Positions 1 through 10,548 are shown, counted from the stretch's first letter. The stretch: DNA of 64,000 nt from Amycolatopsis thermophila (GCF_030814215.1 NZ_JAUSUT010000001.1:2914001-2978000), one strand, 5' to 3'. Numbers and translations are program-made. Notes: generated by a model not told the origin, from the sequence alone.

Positions 1-507
1 GTAGTGATGCCGTCATGGTGTGCGGGGATCCCTCCTGAACGTCCACCGTGCCGCGTTCATCTACTCTCGGTAACGCAAGGGGCACCCGATCGGGTGGGAG
101 TAGATCACGGGTTACGGCGCAGGATTGTGCAGCTCCAACGCCCGCGTCAAGACCTCGTAAAGGTGAGCGCCCGGCTTGTGAGACATTCACCAGTTGGTTG
201 TCACGCGTCTGTTCGCGGCGTTCGCGAGTGAGATGGGTAACACTGGACAACGCGTGGTTCGATACACGCAGCGCGACGCGGGTGGGCCGTCCCATGGGGA
301 CAGTTGGTGAGATTTCGCCGCCAGGGTGACCGGCAAAGTTCGTGGTGAGAGCCATCTGCCCGGCTTCCTTTTCGTCCCGGTAGCCGATAGCCTCTACCCC
401 CAATCGGGTGGCCCGTGTTAACCATTCACGTCCTGGTTCTCCTGGCGCGGGCCCCCGGAGCGGAAACGCGGAAACTGGACAGCTCGAACCGGGAAGGAAG
501 TCCCTCG
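1..507. other. Upstream region of the conservon, no gene recognised
   Basis: Short ORFs exist on both strands but none has a convincing ribosome binding site, family resemblance or consistent codon bias. The stretch presumably holds the promoter of the kinase gene that follows. A small hairpin (GCGTG, 8-base loop, CACGC) lies at 252-269; it resembles a tRNA T-arm but has no other tRNA parts around it. Confidence 0.4.
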
Positions 508-3453
508 GTGCCCCAGCCCACGAGCGGGGAGCGCGGTCGCAAGGCAGTGTCCCCGGCGGAGTCGCCTGTCGCGCAGAGTAACGACGTCAGCGCGCAGGAC
601 AACGCGATCGGAGCATCGACCGGTGGTGACCGCGGACGTCGCGCCCGCGGCCTGGCGAACTGGCGCGTCACCGCCAAGATCGCGGCGGTGGTCGCCGTGC
701 CGACGGCGGCCGCGCTGTCGCTGGCCGGCCTGCGCGTGTACGACAGCTTCGCGACGATGACCGTTTACCAGCACGCCGAACAGCGCATCGAACTCAGCGA
801 GAAGGTCGCGGCCGAGATCGACGCGCTCCAGCGCGAGCGGGACGCGATGTCGGCCTGGATCGCCTCTGGCCGCCCGGCCGACCGCAGCGAGCTCGACAAC
901 GCGATCAGTACCTCCGAAACCGCCGCCGACGTGGTGCGCGGAGCCGTCACCGAGGTCTCCTCCATCAGCGACGAGGCCACCTCCGCGCGCTACCACCAGG
1001 GCGTCGCGCGGCTCGACGGCCTGAGCCAGCTGCGCTCCTCGGCCGGCGCCGCGGACTTCCCGAGCCTGGCCGCCCAGGCCGGGTACACCGGTGTCGTCGA
1101 CGCGCTGCAGCTGATCGCCGACGAGTTCGACGCCGACATCACCGACCAGGGCCTGCAGGACCGCCACGAGGCGCTCGGCTTCCTCGCCGACGCCAAGGAG
1201 TACTCCGCCCAGCAGAACTCCTACCTGCGCAGTGCCGCGATCCGCGGCAAGTTCGACCCGGCCGAGCTGAAGAACCTGACCACGGCCCAATCCAACCTGG
1301 TCGCCGCGATCGACCGGTTCAACGCGGTCGCCACGCCGCAGGCCCAGCTGGACTACTCGACCACGCTGTCCGGCCCGCAGGTCTCGCAGCGGTTCACGCT
1401 GCAGCAGCTGGCGTTGCTGCGCGCGCAGGCCAACCCGCCGCTCCCGCTGGCCATCGACCCCGCCGCGGTGGTGCAGTCCTCTTCGGACACCCTCGGCCTG
1501 ATCAGCCAGGTGCAGAACCGCCTGCTGGCCGACGCCTCGAGCTACACCGACGGTCTGATCAGCGCGCAGCAGAAGAGCCTGCTGGTCACCATCGCGATCA
1601 TCCTCGCCGGGCTGCTGATCGTGCTCGCACTGATGTACGTGGTGGCTCGCTCGCTGATCCGCCCGCTGCGCACGTTGCGGACGAACGCGCTGCAGGTCGC
1701 CGAAGTGCACCTGCCCAACGCCGTGGAGCGGATCATGCGCGAGGCCGACCCGGCCGCGGCCGCGAAGGCGATCGAACCGGTCCCGGTCCACACCACCGAG
1801 GAGATCGGCCAGGTCGCCCGGTCCTTCGACGTCGTGCACGGGCAGGCCGTCCGGCTCGCCGCCGAGCAGGCGCTGCTCCGCGAGAACGTCAACGGCATCT
1901 TCGTCAACCTCTCGCGCCGGTCGCAGCGCCTGGTGGAGCGCCAGCTCGCGGTGATCGACCTGCTGGAGGCCGACGAGCAGGACCCGGACCACCTCGCGAG
2001 CCTGTTCGAGCTGGACCACCTGGCCACCCGGCTGCGCCGCAACGGCGAGAGCCTGCTGGTGCTCTCCGGCGCGGGGCTGAGCAAGTCGGTGCCCAAGCCG
2101 GTCTCCGCTGCCGACGTCATCGGCGCCGCGGTGTCCGAGATCGAGCAGTACGCGCGGGTCGACGTGGGCGCGATCCCGGAGGTCGCGGTGCGCGGGCCGT
2201 CCGTGCACGACCTCGTCCACCTGCTCGCCGAGCTGCTGGACAACGCCACCTACTTCTCCGAGCCGGAGACGAAGGTCAGCGTGCGCGCGGTGGTGACCCG
2301 CAAGAAGGCGCTGGCCATCCAGATCACCGACCGCGGTGTCGGCATGTCGCCCGAGCAGATCACCGAGGCCAACGCCCGCCTCGCCGATCCGCCCGACCTG
2401 GACGTGTCGGTGACCCGGCGGATGGGCCTGTACGTGGTCGCGCGACTGGCCCAGCGGCAGGGCATCGAGGTGCGGCTGCGGGAGAACGAGGACATCGACG
2501 GCGGTGTGATCGCCCGTGTCGTCGTGCCGCCGGACCTGCTCGGTGCGGTCGCCCGGGAACCACTGCCGCGGCCTGCGGAAACGTCGTCGCCGAGCCTGCC
2601 GCCGGTCCCGGCGCAGCGCACGCCCGCCAACCTGGCGCGCCGCGAACCGGCCGAGCCACCCCGGCCGCAGGAGCAGGCGCAGACCGGCGTCCTGCGCCCG
2701 CTCGACCAGCCGATCAGCCTCGACGACCTGGTCGCCGGCTCCTCGGACGCGGCGTTCCTCAGCCGGGGCAAACCGCGCTCCGAGGAGCCGCCCGCCAACG
2801 GTGCCACCGCGCCCCAAGAGGAGGAGCCGGACCGGTTCGGCCCGCTGGCCCTGCCCAAACGCGAGCCGCAGTACGTGCCGGTGACCGAACAGCCCGCCGA
2901 GGAGCCGCTGCCGCCGACCGAGAGCATGTTCGACGACGACGTCCCCACCAAGCGCCTGCCGATCTACCAGTCGGTTGTGTCGCGGTGGTTCAGCGCGGAA
3001 GGGGAGGAGCCCGGCGTGGTGGCCGGTGACCTCGAACGGGAACCCGCACCGGCCGTCGACGAAGCTCCCCCGGCCGAGGACAAATCCGGCGATGTTTGGC
3101 ACAGTGTGTCCGACGACGGCTGGCGCGCGGCGCAGTCCCTGCTCGAGTCGCGGGAGGAGGAGATCACCCCGGCCGGATTGCCCAAGCGGGTGCCCAACGC
3201 CCACCTCGTCCCCGGTTCGATCCCGGTGGGCGACACCGACGCCTTCACCGACACCACGGTCGGCCGGCCCGGGCAGGGGGCACTGGCCCGCTCCGCGGAG
3301 GCGGCGCGCGAACGGATGGCGAGCTTCCAGCGCGGCTACACCAGTGGTCGTCATGCGCTGCAGGAGAGCACGCCGGGCCCCTCTGACCAGGGAGCTCCGG
3401 TGAGCGGCGGGGGAACCACCCCGCCGGACACGGCAGTGAGGAGTGAGGAGTGA
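508..3453 (+). CDS. cvnA: Conservon sensor histidine kinase (CvnA-like, NIT-type extracellular domain)
   Basis: Membrane sensor of a cvn conservon, expected to pass a signal to the roadblock, DUF742 and GTPase proteins encoded next. From GTG 508 (preceded by GGAAG; the frame is open further upstream to ATG 415) it is 981 aa. A first membrane segment lies at about residues 54-77, then a helical extracellular region resembling nitrate/nitrite-sensing NIT domains, a second membrane segment at about 357-381, a HAMP-like linker, and a HATPase domain with an N box (ELLDNATYFSEPE, about 575) and a G1 box (DRGVGMS, about 609). The last 300 residues are Pro/Glu-rich, disordered-looking and typical of conservon kinases. 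I see no classical HisKA motif, as usual for CvnA. The stop overlaps the next start. The ligand is unknown. Confidence 0.9.
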   Translation: MPQPTSGERGRKAVSPAESPVAQSNDVSAQDNAIGASTGGDRGRRARGLANWRVTAKIAAVVAVPTAAALSLAGLRVYDSFATMTVYQHAEQRIELSEKVAAEIDALQRERDAMSAWIASGRPADRSELDNAISTSETAADVVRGAVTEVSSISDEATSARYHQGVARLDGLSQLRSSAGAADFPSLAAQAGYTGVVDALQLIADEFDADITDQGLQDRHEALGFLADAKEYSAQQNSYLRSAAIRGKFDPAELKNLTTAQSNLVAAIDRFNAVATPQAQLDYSTTLSGPQVSQRFTLQQLALLRAQANPPLPLAIDPAAVVQSSSDTLGLISQVQNRLLADASSYTDGLISAQQKSLLVTIAIILAGLLIVLALMYVVARSLIRPLRTLRTNALQVAEVHLPNAVERIMREADPAAAAKAIEPVPVHTTEEIGQVARSFDVVHGQAVRLAAEQALLRENVNGIFVNLSRRSQRLVERQLAVIDLLEADEQDPDHLASLFELDHLATRLRRNGESLLVLSGAGLSKSVPKPVSAADVIGAAVSEIEQYARVDVGAIPEVAVRGPSVHDLVHLLAELLDNATYFSEPETKVSVRAVVTRKKALAIQITDRGVGMSPEQITEANARLADPPDLDVSVTRRMGLYVVARLAQRQGIEVRLRENEDIDGGVIARVVVPPDLLGAVAREPLPRPAETSSPSLPPVPAQRTPANLARREPAEPPRPQEQAQTGVLRPLDQPISLDDLVAGSSDAAFLSRGKPRSEEPPANGATAPQEEEPDRFGPLALPKREPQYVPVTEQPAEEPLPPTESMFDDDVPTKRLPIYQSVVSRWFSAEGEEPGVVAGDLEREPAPAVDEAPPAEDKSGDVWHSVSDDGWRAAQSLLESREEEITPAGLPKRVPNAHLVPGSIPVGDTDAFTDTTVGRPGQGALARSAEAARERMASFQRGYTSGRHALQESTPGPSDQGAPVSGGGTTPPDTAVRSEE

Positions 3454-3902
3454 CACGGGCGGGATCGCTGCAGCCGGGAGGCTCGACGCCGCCGGCGCCG
3501 CGAAACGGGTTCGCGTGGCTGATCACGGACTTCGTGCACCGGGTGCCAGGCGCGGCGCACGCCGTCGTGGTGTCGGCGGACGGTCTGCTGCTGGCCGCGT
3601 CGCGGGGGCTGCCCAAGGACAGAGCCGACCAGCTCGCCGCGGTGGCGTCGGGGCTGACCAGCCTGGCGCGGGGCGCGTCGAAGGTCTTCGAGGGCGGGCC
3701 CGTCGCGCAGACGGTCGTCGAGATGGCCAACGGCTTCCTGTTCCTCATGTCGGTTTCGGACGGGTCGTGCCTCGCCGTTCTGGGGGCCCCGGACAGCGAC
3801 ATCGGCCTGGTGGTGTATGAGATGACGCTTCTGGTGGATCGGGTCGGTCAGCAGATGACGCCCGAGATGCGGGCACAGCTCCAGGGAGCCGCGCGCGGTT
3901 GA
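3450..3902 (+). CDS. cvnB: Roadblock/LC7 domain protein (CvnB-like)
   Basis: A 150-aa roadblock/LC7 protein, the small partner or regulator of the conservon GTPase. The GTG start overlaps the kinase stop by 4 bases and is preceded by GAGGAG. After a short Pro/Gly-rich head, the roadblock fold carries the family sequences [19 protein letters not shown] and [17 protein letters not shown], and ends with an amphipathic helix. It is closely similar to the second roadblock protein at 5363-5788, so the two are paralogues. Overlapping starts and stops imply one four-gene operon (kinase, roadblock, DUF742, GTPase). Cytoplasmic, probably membrane-associated through the kinase. Confidence 0.92.
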   Translation: MTRAGSLQPGGSTPPAPRNGFAWLITDFVHRVPGAAHAVVVSADGLLLAASRGLPKDRADQLAAVASGLTSLARGASKVFEGGPVAQTVVEMANGFLFLMSVSDGSCLAVLGAPDSDIGLVVYEMTLLVDRVGQQMTPEMRAQLQGAARG

Positions 3903-3928
3903 GCGCGCCGGGCACGAGAGGGACTGCA

Positions 3929-4645
3929 GTGGACGGTGGGCAGCCGACGGGCGTGGGCCCGGGCCGGCTGGACGACGACGCCGATGCCGCCTGGCCGGAC
4001 GAGGCGCAGGCGGCGCGGACCGAGGACTGGACCAGGTTCCGGGCCAAGGTCGACCGCGCCTGGCGCCTGCGCCGGGCCGCGGCGGGCGAGAAGCCGTCCA
4101 GCGGCCTGAGCGACGCCGAGCCCCCTGGCTACGGGGCGACCGAGTACCCGGAGTTGTCCGGCGACCGGCTGCTGTCCGGTCCCGCGTCGCAGCTGTTCGG
4201 GGACTCGGGCGTACCACTGGCTCCGGCCGGTGAGCTGCCGTCCACGCCCACCGCGGAGAGCCACCCCAGCTTCCCGCCGGTGCCGGCGCCGGTCGCCGCG
4301 GAGGAGACCTCCGGTCTGGTCCGGCCGTACTTCCGCACGCGCGGCCGGACCCGTCCCAGCTACGATCTGGCGATCGAGGCGCTGGTCTCGACCAGTGAGC
4401 GGGGACGGATGCTCGAGCGCGTCCGGGTGCCCGAGCACCGGTCGATCTGCGGCCTGTGCCTGGACACGCGCTCGGTGGCGGAGGTGGCGGCGTACCTGCG
4501 CATGCCCCTCGGGGTCGCGCGGGTGCTGATCGGCGACGTCGTCGACCAGGGCCTGGTCATGATCCATTCCACGACGTCGGTCGTCGGCGATCGTCCCAGT
4601 ATCGAGTTCATGGAGAGGGTGCTCAGTGGGCTTCGGAGAATTTGA
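3929..4645 (+). CDS. cvnC: DUF742 protein (CvnC-like)
   Basis: Third conservon member, 238 aa from GTG 3929, which has GAGAGGG 7 bases upstream; a longer TTG start at 3899 would overlap the roadblock stop. The first ~125 residues are low-complexity and acidic/Pro-rich. The DUF742 domain fills the C-terminal half, opening with VRPYFRTRGRTRP and containing LALEALVSTSE-like (here IEALVSTSERGR), HRSICGLC and a winged-helix-like stretch ending FMERVLSGLRRI. The HxxICxLC motif, two cysteines three apart, is a family hallmark. The end overlaps the GTPase start by 20 bases. The biochemical role of DUF742 is not firmly established; it is thought to bind the GTPase or DNA. Confidence 0.9.
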   Translation: MDGGQPTGVGPGRLDDDADAAWPDEAQAARTEDWTRFRAKVDRAWRLRRAAAGEKPSSGLSDAEPPGYGATEYPELSGDRLLSGPASQLFGDSGVPLAPAGELPSTPTAESHPSFPPVPAPVAAEETSGLVRPYFRTRGRTRPSYDLAIEALVSTSERGRMLERVRVPEHRSICGLCLDTRSVAEVAAYLRMPLGVARVLIGDVVDQGLVMIHSTTSVVGDRPSIEFMERVLSGLRRI

Positions 4646-5234
4646 CTCCGACGCGAACACGTCGGCCGCGGCGGGACCGACGCAGTCGGCCAAGATCGTG
4701 GTCGCCGGCGGCTTCGGTGCGGGCAAGACGACGCTGGTGGGCGCGGTCTCGGAGATCGATCCGCTGACCACCGAGGCGGTCATGACCGAGGCGAGCGTCT
4801 CGGTCGACGACGTCTCCGCGACCCCGAACAAGGCGACCACGACGGTGGCGATGGACTTCGGCCGCCTGTCGCTCGACGACGACCTGGTGCTCTACGTCTT
4901 CGGCACGCCCGGCCAGCACCGCTTCTGGTTCATGTGGGATGACCTGGCGGTCGGCGCGATCGGGGCGGTCGTGCTGGTCGACACGCGGCGGTTGTCGGAC
5001 GCGTTCCCCTCGATCGACTTCTTCGAGAACCGGAACCTGCCCTACATCGTGGCGATCAACTGCTTCGACCGGCTGCTGCACCACCAGATCGAGGACGTCC
5101 GGCACGCGCTGACGATCTCCGACTCGGTGCCGATCATCGCGTGCGACGCCCGGGAGAAGGAGTCGGCGAAGCAGGTGCTGATCACCGTCGTCGAGCACGC
5201 GATCAACCGGGACCGGGCGTTACAACCGGGGTGA
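4626..5234 (+). CDS. cvnD: Conservon small GTPase (CvnD-like)
   Basis: A 202-aa Ras/MglA-like GTPase, the predicted output switch of the conservon. The P-loop GGFGAGKTT is at residues 28-36, a switch threonine precedes MDFG, the G3 box is FGTPGQHRF, and the G4 position reads NCFD instead of the usual NKxD, a common variant in this family. The GTG start lies within the end of the DUF742 gene, implying translational coupling. The operon apparently ends here: 128 bp separate it from the next roadblock gene, and that gap probably holds a separate promoter. Confidence 0.92.
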   Translation: MGFGEFDSDANTSAAAGPTQSAKIVVAGGFGAGKTTLVGAVSEIDPLTTEAVMTEASVSVDDVSATPNKATTTVAMDFGRLSLDDDLVLYVFGTPGQHRFWFMWDDLAVGAIGAVVLVDTRRLSDAFPSIDFFENRNLPYIVAINCFDRLLHHQIEDVRHALTISDSVPIIACDAREKESAKQVLITVVEHAINRDRALQPG

Positions 5235-5362
5235 TCGGGTAACCGTGCCGCCGGAAGGGTGAATCGATGTGAGATGACCCCGGACGGCGGGCGGCCAGGG
5301 CCTGGTGCGGCAATACCCTGGTCGGAATAATCGCAGAACAGGCTCGACCGGTGAGGAGGCAC

Positions 5363-5788
5363 ATGACGGCATCGGCACAGCAGCCGAGCGGCTTCGGCTT
5401 CGGCTGGCTGATCACCGACTTCGTGCGACGGGTCCCGGGCGCGGCGCACGCCGTGGTCGTCTCCGCGGACGGCCTGTTGCTGGCCGGGTCGGACGGGCTG
5501 CCCAAGGACCGGGCGGACCAGCTGGCCGCGGTCGCGTCCGGGCTGGTGAGCCTGACCTCCGGTGCCGCCCGGTGCTTCGAAGCGGGTTTCGTGAACCAGA
5601 CCGTGGTCGAGATGGAACGGGGGTACCTGTTCCTGATGGGCATCAGCGACGGGTCGAGCCTGGCTGTGCTGGCCGCGCCGAACTGCGACATCGGGACGGT
5701 GGCGTACGAGATGACGCTGCTCGTCGACCGCGTCGGCATGCAGATGACACCGGAGCTGCGCAGCCAGCTCCAGGGCGGCGTGCGGTAG
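5363..5788 (+). CDS. Second roadblock/LC7 protein (CvnB paralogue)
   Basis: A 141-aa roadblock protein closely similar along its length to the product of 3450-3902 (shared [19 protein letters not shown] and [17 protein letters not shown]). The start is ATG 5363 with GAGGAGG at 5353-5359. It is followed 3 bp downstream by a second DUF742 gene, but no kinase or GTPase gene accompanies the pair. It therefore either duplicates part of the upstream operon or forms a kinase-less module sharing CvnA and CvnD. The 128-bp gap upstream is AT-richer than the surroundings (GGCAATACC, GGAATAATCG), which fits its own promoter. Confidence 0.9.
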   Translation: MTASAQQPSGFGFGWLITDFVRRVPGAAHAVVVSADGLLLAGSDGLPKDRADQLAAVASGLVSLTSGAARCFEAGFVNQTVVEMERGYLFLMGISDGSSLAVLAAPNCDIGTVAYEMTLLVDRVGMQMTPELRSQLQGGVR

Positions 5789-5791
5789 CCG

Positions 5792-6562
5792 ATGAGGGGA
5801 CTTTCGCAGGGGGCCGGTAGCCCCGTGGACGCCTGGGACCGGCTGCACCAGGGCACCGACCGCGAGGGCTTGGACTCGCCGGCGCGGTTCGTGCTGAACA
5901 AGAAGCCCCTGGTGCTGCAGGTTCGCGTACCCGGCCGGACGGTGCTCGGGCCGGCTTCCGGTGGAGCCCGTCCTGGTGCGACCGGTGCTCGATCCGGCGC
6001 GGCACGAGTGCCTGGTGCCCGTGCCCCCGAGGCCGGGGCTCCCGCGACGCCGGGGGCGCGGACGGTGCCCGGCAGGCGGGCGATGCCGGACGGGCCGGGA
6101 GCGCCCGCGGCGCGTCCGGTGCCGGCCGGGCGGGGCGTGCCTGGTGCGCGACCGGCACCGGTACCCGGCGCCCGGGCGATGCCGGAGGAGCCTGCCCACC
6201 ACGCGGCGGGTTCGTCCGTGCGGACGCGGATGATCATGCGCCCCTACGCCCGCACCGGCGGGCGGACGCGGCCGGACTACGAGCTGGCGCTCGAGGCGCT
6301 GGTGTCGACCAGCGAGCGGGGACGCGTCCCCCAGGCCGTAACGGGCGTGCAGCACCGGCGGATCTGCGGGCTGTGCGCGGAGCCGCGGTCGATCGCGGAG
6401 ATCGCCGCGTACCTCAACCTGCCGCTCAACGTCGTGAAGGTACTGGTGAGCGACCTCGACAACGCCGGGCTGGTGATGATCCACCAGTCCGGGCTGTCCT
6501 TCGGGGACCGCTCGTCGCGCGAGTTCATGGACCGGGTGCTGCAGGGCCTGCGACGCCTCTGA
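5792..6562 (+). CDS. Second DUF742 protein (CvnC paralogue) with Ala/Pro/Gly linker
   Basis: A 256-aa protein starting at ATG 5792, 3 bp after the roadblock gene. The C-terminal DUF742 domain (MRPYARTGGRTRP, LALEALVSTSERGR, HRRICGLC, final RVLQGLRRL) matches the first CvnC closely. The N-terminal half differs: about residues 45-135 form a repetitive Ala/Pro/Gly/Arg linker built from PGAR/PGAP-like units. These look like internal expansion and would be disordered. Function is unknown beyond conservon membership. No GTPase gene follows; the next gene is convergent. Confidence 0.88.
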   Translation: MRGLSQGAGSPVDAWDRLHQGTDREGLDSPARFVLNKKPLVLQVRVPGRTVLGPASGGARPGATGARSGAARVPGARAPEAGAPATPGARTVPGRRAMPDGPGAPAARPVPAGRGVPGARPAPVPGARAMPEEPAHHAAGSSVRTRMIMRPYARTGGRTRPDYELALEALVSTSERGRVPQAVTGVQHRRICGLCAEPRSIAEIAAYLNLPLNVVKVLVSDLDNAGLVMIHQSGLSFGDRSSREFMDRVLQGLRRL

Positions 6563-6617
6563 CGAGCACGTGCCGCGCGGGGCCGGCCGCCGGACCCGTG
6601 CCGAGGAGTTCTGACGA

Positions 6618-8852
6618 TCAGTCGTCGACCAGTGCGGCCGACGTGATCCGGTGCAGCGGGTACCGCTCGTCGTCCGTGCTGGTCAGCATGCCGCCACCGA
6701 CGTGCGCCGGCGTGACGATCCGCTGGCTGGCCGTCCCGTGGGCGTCGACGTACCCGATCCACACCTCGCGCCGCTCGCGGTGGGCGCGGGCCAGCAGCGC
6801 CATCGTGGCCGCCGTGTCGGAACCGCCGCCGCCTCCGGGCAGCCGCACCGTCGCACCCTTGCGGCTCGCCGCCGCGCGGTCGCCCGCCCGGATGTGCGCG
6901 ACCACCGACGCGGCCTGCTCCCCGTTCAACCCGCTGGGCTCGGCGATCACCCGCCGCGCGGCCCGCGGGCGCGCCGGGATCCGCCGTCCGGCGGGGCGCA
7001 GGTCCACGACCCGTCCGTCCGGCCCCTCGGCCGCCGGGGCGAAACCGGCCGCCCGCAACCCGTCCAGCACCTCGGCCAGCGGGTACGGGCTGATCAGCAC
7101 CGTCGGGGCGATCTTGCGCAGCTCGTACTCCTCCGACGCCGGACTGCCGAGCACCTCCGCGAGCAGCACCTCGTCGTCGCAGCGCAGGAACGATCCGGCC
7201 GCCCCGCCGCGGAGCCGTCCGTGTCGCCGCGCCACGTCGTCGATCAGGTACGTCAGCGACTGCGGCACCTCGGTCGCCGAGCGCTTCCGGAACAGTTCGT
7301 GCAGCTCATCGGCCGTGCGACCGGTGTCGAGCGCCCGCCGCACGGACGCCTCCGTGATCCGGTAGACCGTCGCGTGCCCCGCCGACTCCACATCCGCCAC
7401 CGCGGCGATCTCCGCGGCGAGGTCCATTTCCAGCGGACCCGGTGCGACCACCGTCAGGTCGGCCTGGACCAGCACGTACCCGATCGGCTTGGGCATCGCC
7501 TCGTACATCGCGGTCAGCGCCGCCGCGCGATCGCCCTCCAGCAGGGCCGCGCAGGCCGTCGTCACCGCACCGAGAGCGATCACCCCCAGCGCCGACGCCT
7601 CCGCGAACGCCCACCGCACCGTCTCGTCGCGCAACCGCCCGCCCCGCCGCGGCGCCCGCCACGCGAGCAGCTCGACCAGGTCGTCGCTGCCGTGCACGCC
7701 CGCACCGCGCGGCAGTTCGGCGAGCGTGCCGAGCACCCGCCGCCGCACCGCCGGCGCCAGCGGCCGCCGCAGGTCGTCCGACAGCGGCACGATCGGCTTG
7801 TCCTTGGCGTCGCGCTGACCCGCCAGCGCGGGCAGCCGCGGCAGGTCCAGCCAGGCTTCGGCGAGGATGACCCAGCGCTGCGCGGGCTCGGACGCCAGCC
7901 ACGAGTCCGCCAGTGTCGTCGGTACCCACTCGGGCGCGGTGCTCTGGCTGTCCGCGACCAGCCCGGCCGCCACCGCCAGTTCGGCCAGCAGCGTCGCGCG
8001 GGTGTCGTCGACGTCCAGTTCGCGCGCCAGTTTGCGCAGCTCACGGACACCGAGGCCGCCGGACTTCAGCACCGGCGGCGGCTGGCCCGACCACTGCGCG
8101 AGCAGGGACTCCAGCTGCCGCAGGAACTCCATCGCCTCGCCCGCGGCCGCCTCGTCCACTGTGGACTGCTGGTGCGGCCGGGTCGGCAGCTCCGGCTCGC
8201 GCAGCGCCTTCGGCGAGCAGATGCGGCCACCGCGCAGGGCGATGGCGACCTCGCGCGGCAGCTCGACGGTCTCGTCGTCCCGGCGGATCAGCAACTTGCG
8301 CGCGAGCAGTTTCTGCACCGGTTTCGCGTCCGCGGCCAGCGACGGTTCGGCGCCGGCGTCCCGGGTCCGCCCGATGGGCGGGCCGGCGGCGAGGGCGCCG
8401 AGCAGGCCGCGTTCGTCGTCACCGACCTCGGCGAGCGCGGACTCGACGTCCAGGCCCGGTACGGAAGCGCCGAGCCCGGCCGGGAACGGCCCGGCCAGCT
8501 CACGCGCGGCGGGAATGACGCGGACGGCGTCGTCGTCGCCCCAGGCCAGCACCCGCGACCGCAACCGGTCCACGGCCGGCCGCACGTCGGCGCCGACCAG
8601 CCCGGCGACCGTCGCCAGCGGGACGGCCTCGGTGTCGGCGTCGGCGACCAGGAGGGCGTCCAGCACCGCGAGCGTGAACGTGTCCAGGTCCTCCATCGCC
8701 CTGGCGACGGATCCGGCGGTGCCGGCACGGGTGGCCAGCACCGTGCTGTCGGAGGGCGGCGGGGTCGCCAGATCGCGCCTGGCCTGCAGGAGCGCGGCCA
8801 GCTCGTCGTCGGACGCGGATCGCAGCCAGTCGGCCAGGGAGGTCGCGGGCAT
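6618..8852 (-). CDS. Helicase-associated (XPB/Ssl2-like N-terminal) domain protein
   Basis: A 744-aa protein beginning MPATSLADWLRSASDDELAALL; the frame is open further upstream, but this ATG 8852 begins the conserved part. It resembles the large actinobacterial proteins annotated 'helicase-associated domain' or 'XPB/Ssl2-like N-terminal'. These resemble the non-motor N-terminal part of XPB-type helicases and have WYL-like C-terminal sequences (here RREVWIGYVDAHGTASQRIVTP near the end). I see no Walker A or DEAD/DEAH box, so it is not a helicase by itself. Several winged-helix-like segments suggest nucleic-acid binding. It is divergent from the 62-aa gene at 8940 across an 87-bp shared promoter region. 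Function is unknown. Confidence 0.75.
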   Translation of the reverse strand: MPATSLADWLRSASDDELAALLQARRDLATPPPSDSTVLATRAGTAGSVARAMEDLDTFTLAVLDALLVADADTEAVPLATVAGLVGADVRPAVDRLRSRVLAWGDDDAVRVIPAARELAGPFPAGLGASVPGLDVESALAEVGDDERGLLGALAAGPPIGRTRDAGAEPSLAADAKPVQKLLARKLLIRRDDETVELPREVAIALRGGRICSPKALREPELPTRPHQQSTVDEAAAGEAMEFLRQLESLLAQWSGQPPPVLKSGGLGVRELRKLARELDVDDTRATLLAELAVAAGLVADSQSTAPEWVPTTLADSWLASEPAQRWVILAEAWLDLPRLPALAGQRDAKDKPIVPLSDDLRRPLAPAVRRRVLGTLAELPRGAGVHGSDDLVELLAWRAPRRGGRLRDETVRWAFAEASALGVIALGAVTTACAALLEGDRAAALTAMYEAMPKPIGYVLVQADLTVVAPGPLEMDLAAEIAAVADVESAGHATVYRITEASVRRALDTGRTADELHELFRKRSATEVPQSLTYLIDDVARRHGRLRGGAAGSFLRCDDEVLLAEVLGSPASEEYELRKIAPTVLISPYPLAEVLDGLRAAGFAPAAEGPDGRVVDLRPAGRRIPARPRAARRVIAEPSGLNGEQAASVVAHIRAGDRAAASRKGATVRLPGGGGGSDTAATMALLARAHRERREVWIGYVDAHGTASQRIVTPAHVGGGMLTSTDDERYPLHRITSAALVDD

Positions 8853-8939
8853 CACAGTGAGGATACCTGCCCTGACCATCGGGTTCGGGCGGCTGTGAGG
8901 CAAACTGGGGACCGTAGGTGCCGAGCACTGGAGGATGAA

Positions 8940-9128
8940 GTGGCGAAGGGCGACAAGGACAAGAAAAGCGGTCGTATCGACCCCACCTGGCCGCATCTGC
9001 CGGACGGTGAGCACCCGGTCACCGAGCTCTCCTCGGACCGCCAGGGCGCGCTGTCGCCGTTCGGGAACGTGACGTTCCCCCTTGACACCGTGCCGTACGT
9101 GCACCCCGAGACCGAGATCAACAAGTAG
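8940..9128 (+). CDS. Conserved 62-aa small protein of unknown function
   Basis: The GTG start at 8940 is preceded by GGAGGATGAA; the product starts MAKGDKDKKSGRIDPTWPHL and ends HPETEINK. It is hydrophilic, with a Lys-rich head, several prolines, no membrane segment and no cysteines. A separate real gene is supported by the ribosome binding site, the clean stop 19 bp before malic enzyme, and the non-GC-biased amino-acid choice (many K, D, T, N) unlike shadow ORFs. I believe similar short proteins occur beside this gene in related actinomycetes, but I cannot verify this here. Confidence 0.7.
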   Translation: MAKGDKDKKSGRIDPTWPHLPDGEHPVTELSSDRQGALSPFGNVTFPLDTVPYVHPETEINK

Positions 9129-9147
9129 ACAGCAGGGGGTTACTGCC

Positions 9148-10542
<1,395 letters not shown>

Positions 10543-10548
10543 GTTCCG

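Noticed and set aside
252-269. tRNA T-arm-like hairpin (GCGTG, GTTCGATA, CACGC)
   Set aside because: The loop is 8 bases rather than 7 and no acceptor, D or anticodon arms can be found in the surrounding 80 bases.
418-3456. Long antisense ORF of 1012 codons opposite the conservon kinase
   Set aside because: It mirrors the kinase gene almost exactly. Long antisense frames are expected at this GC content, and its product is Arg/Gly/Asp-rich with no recognisable domain or ribosome binding site.
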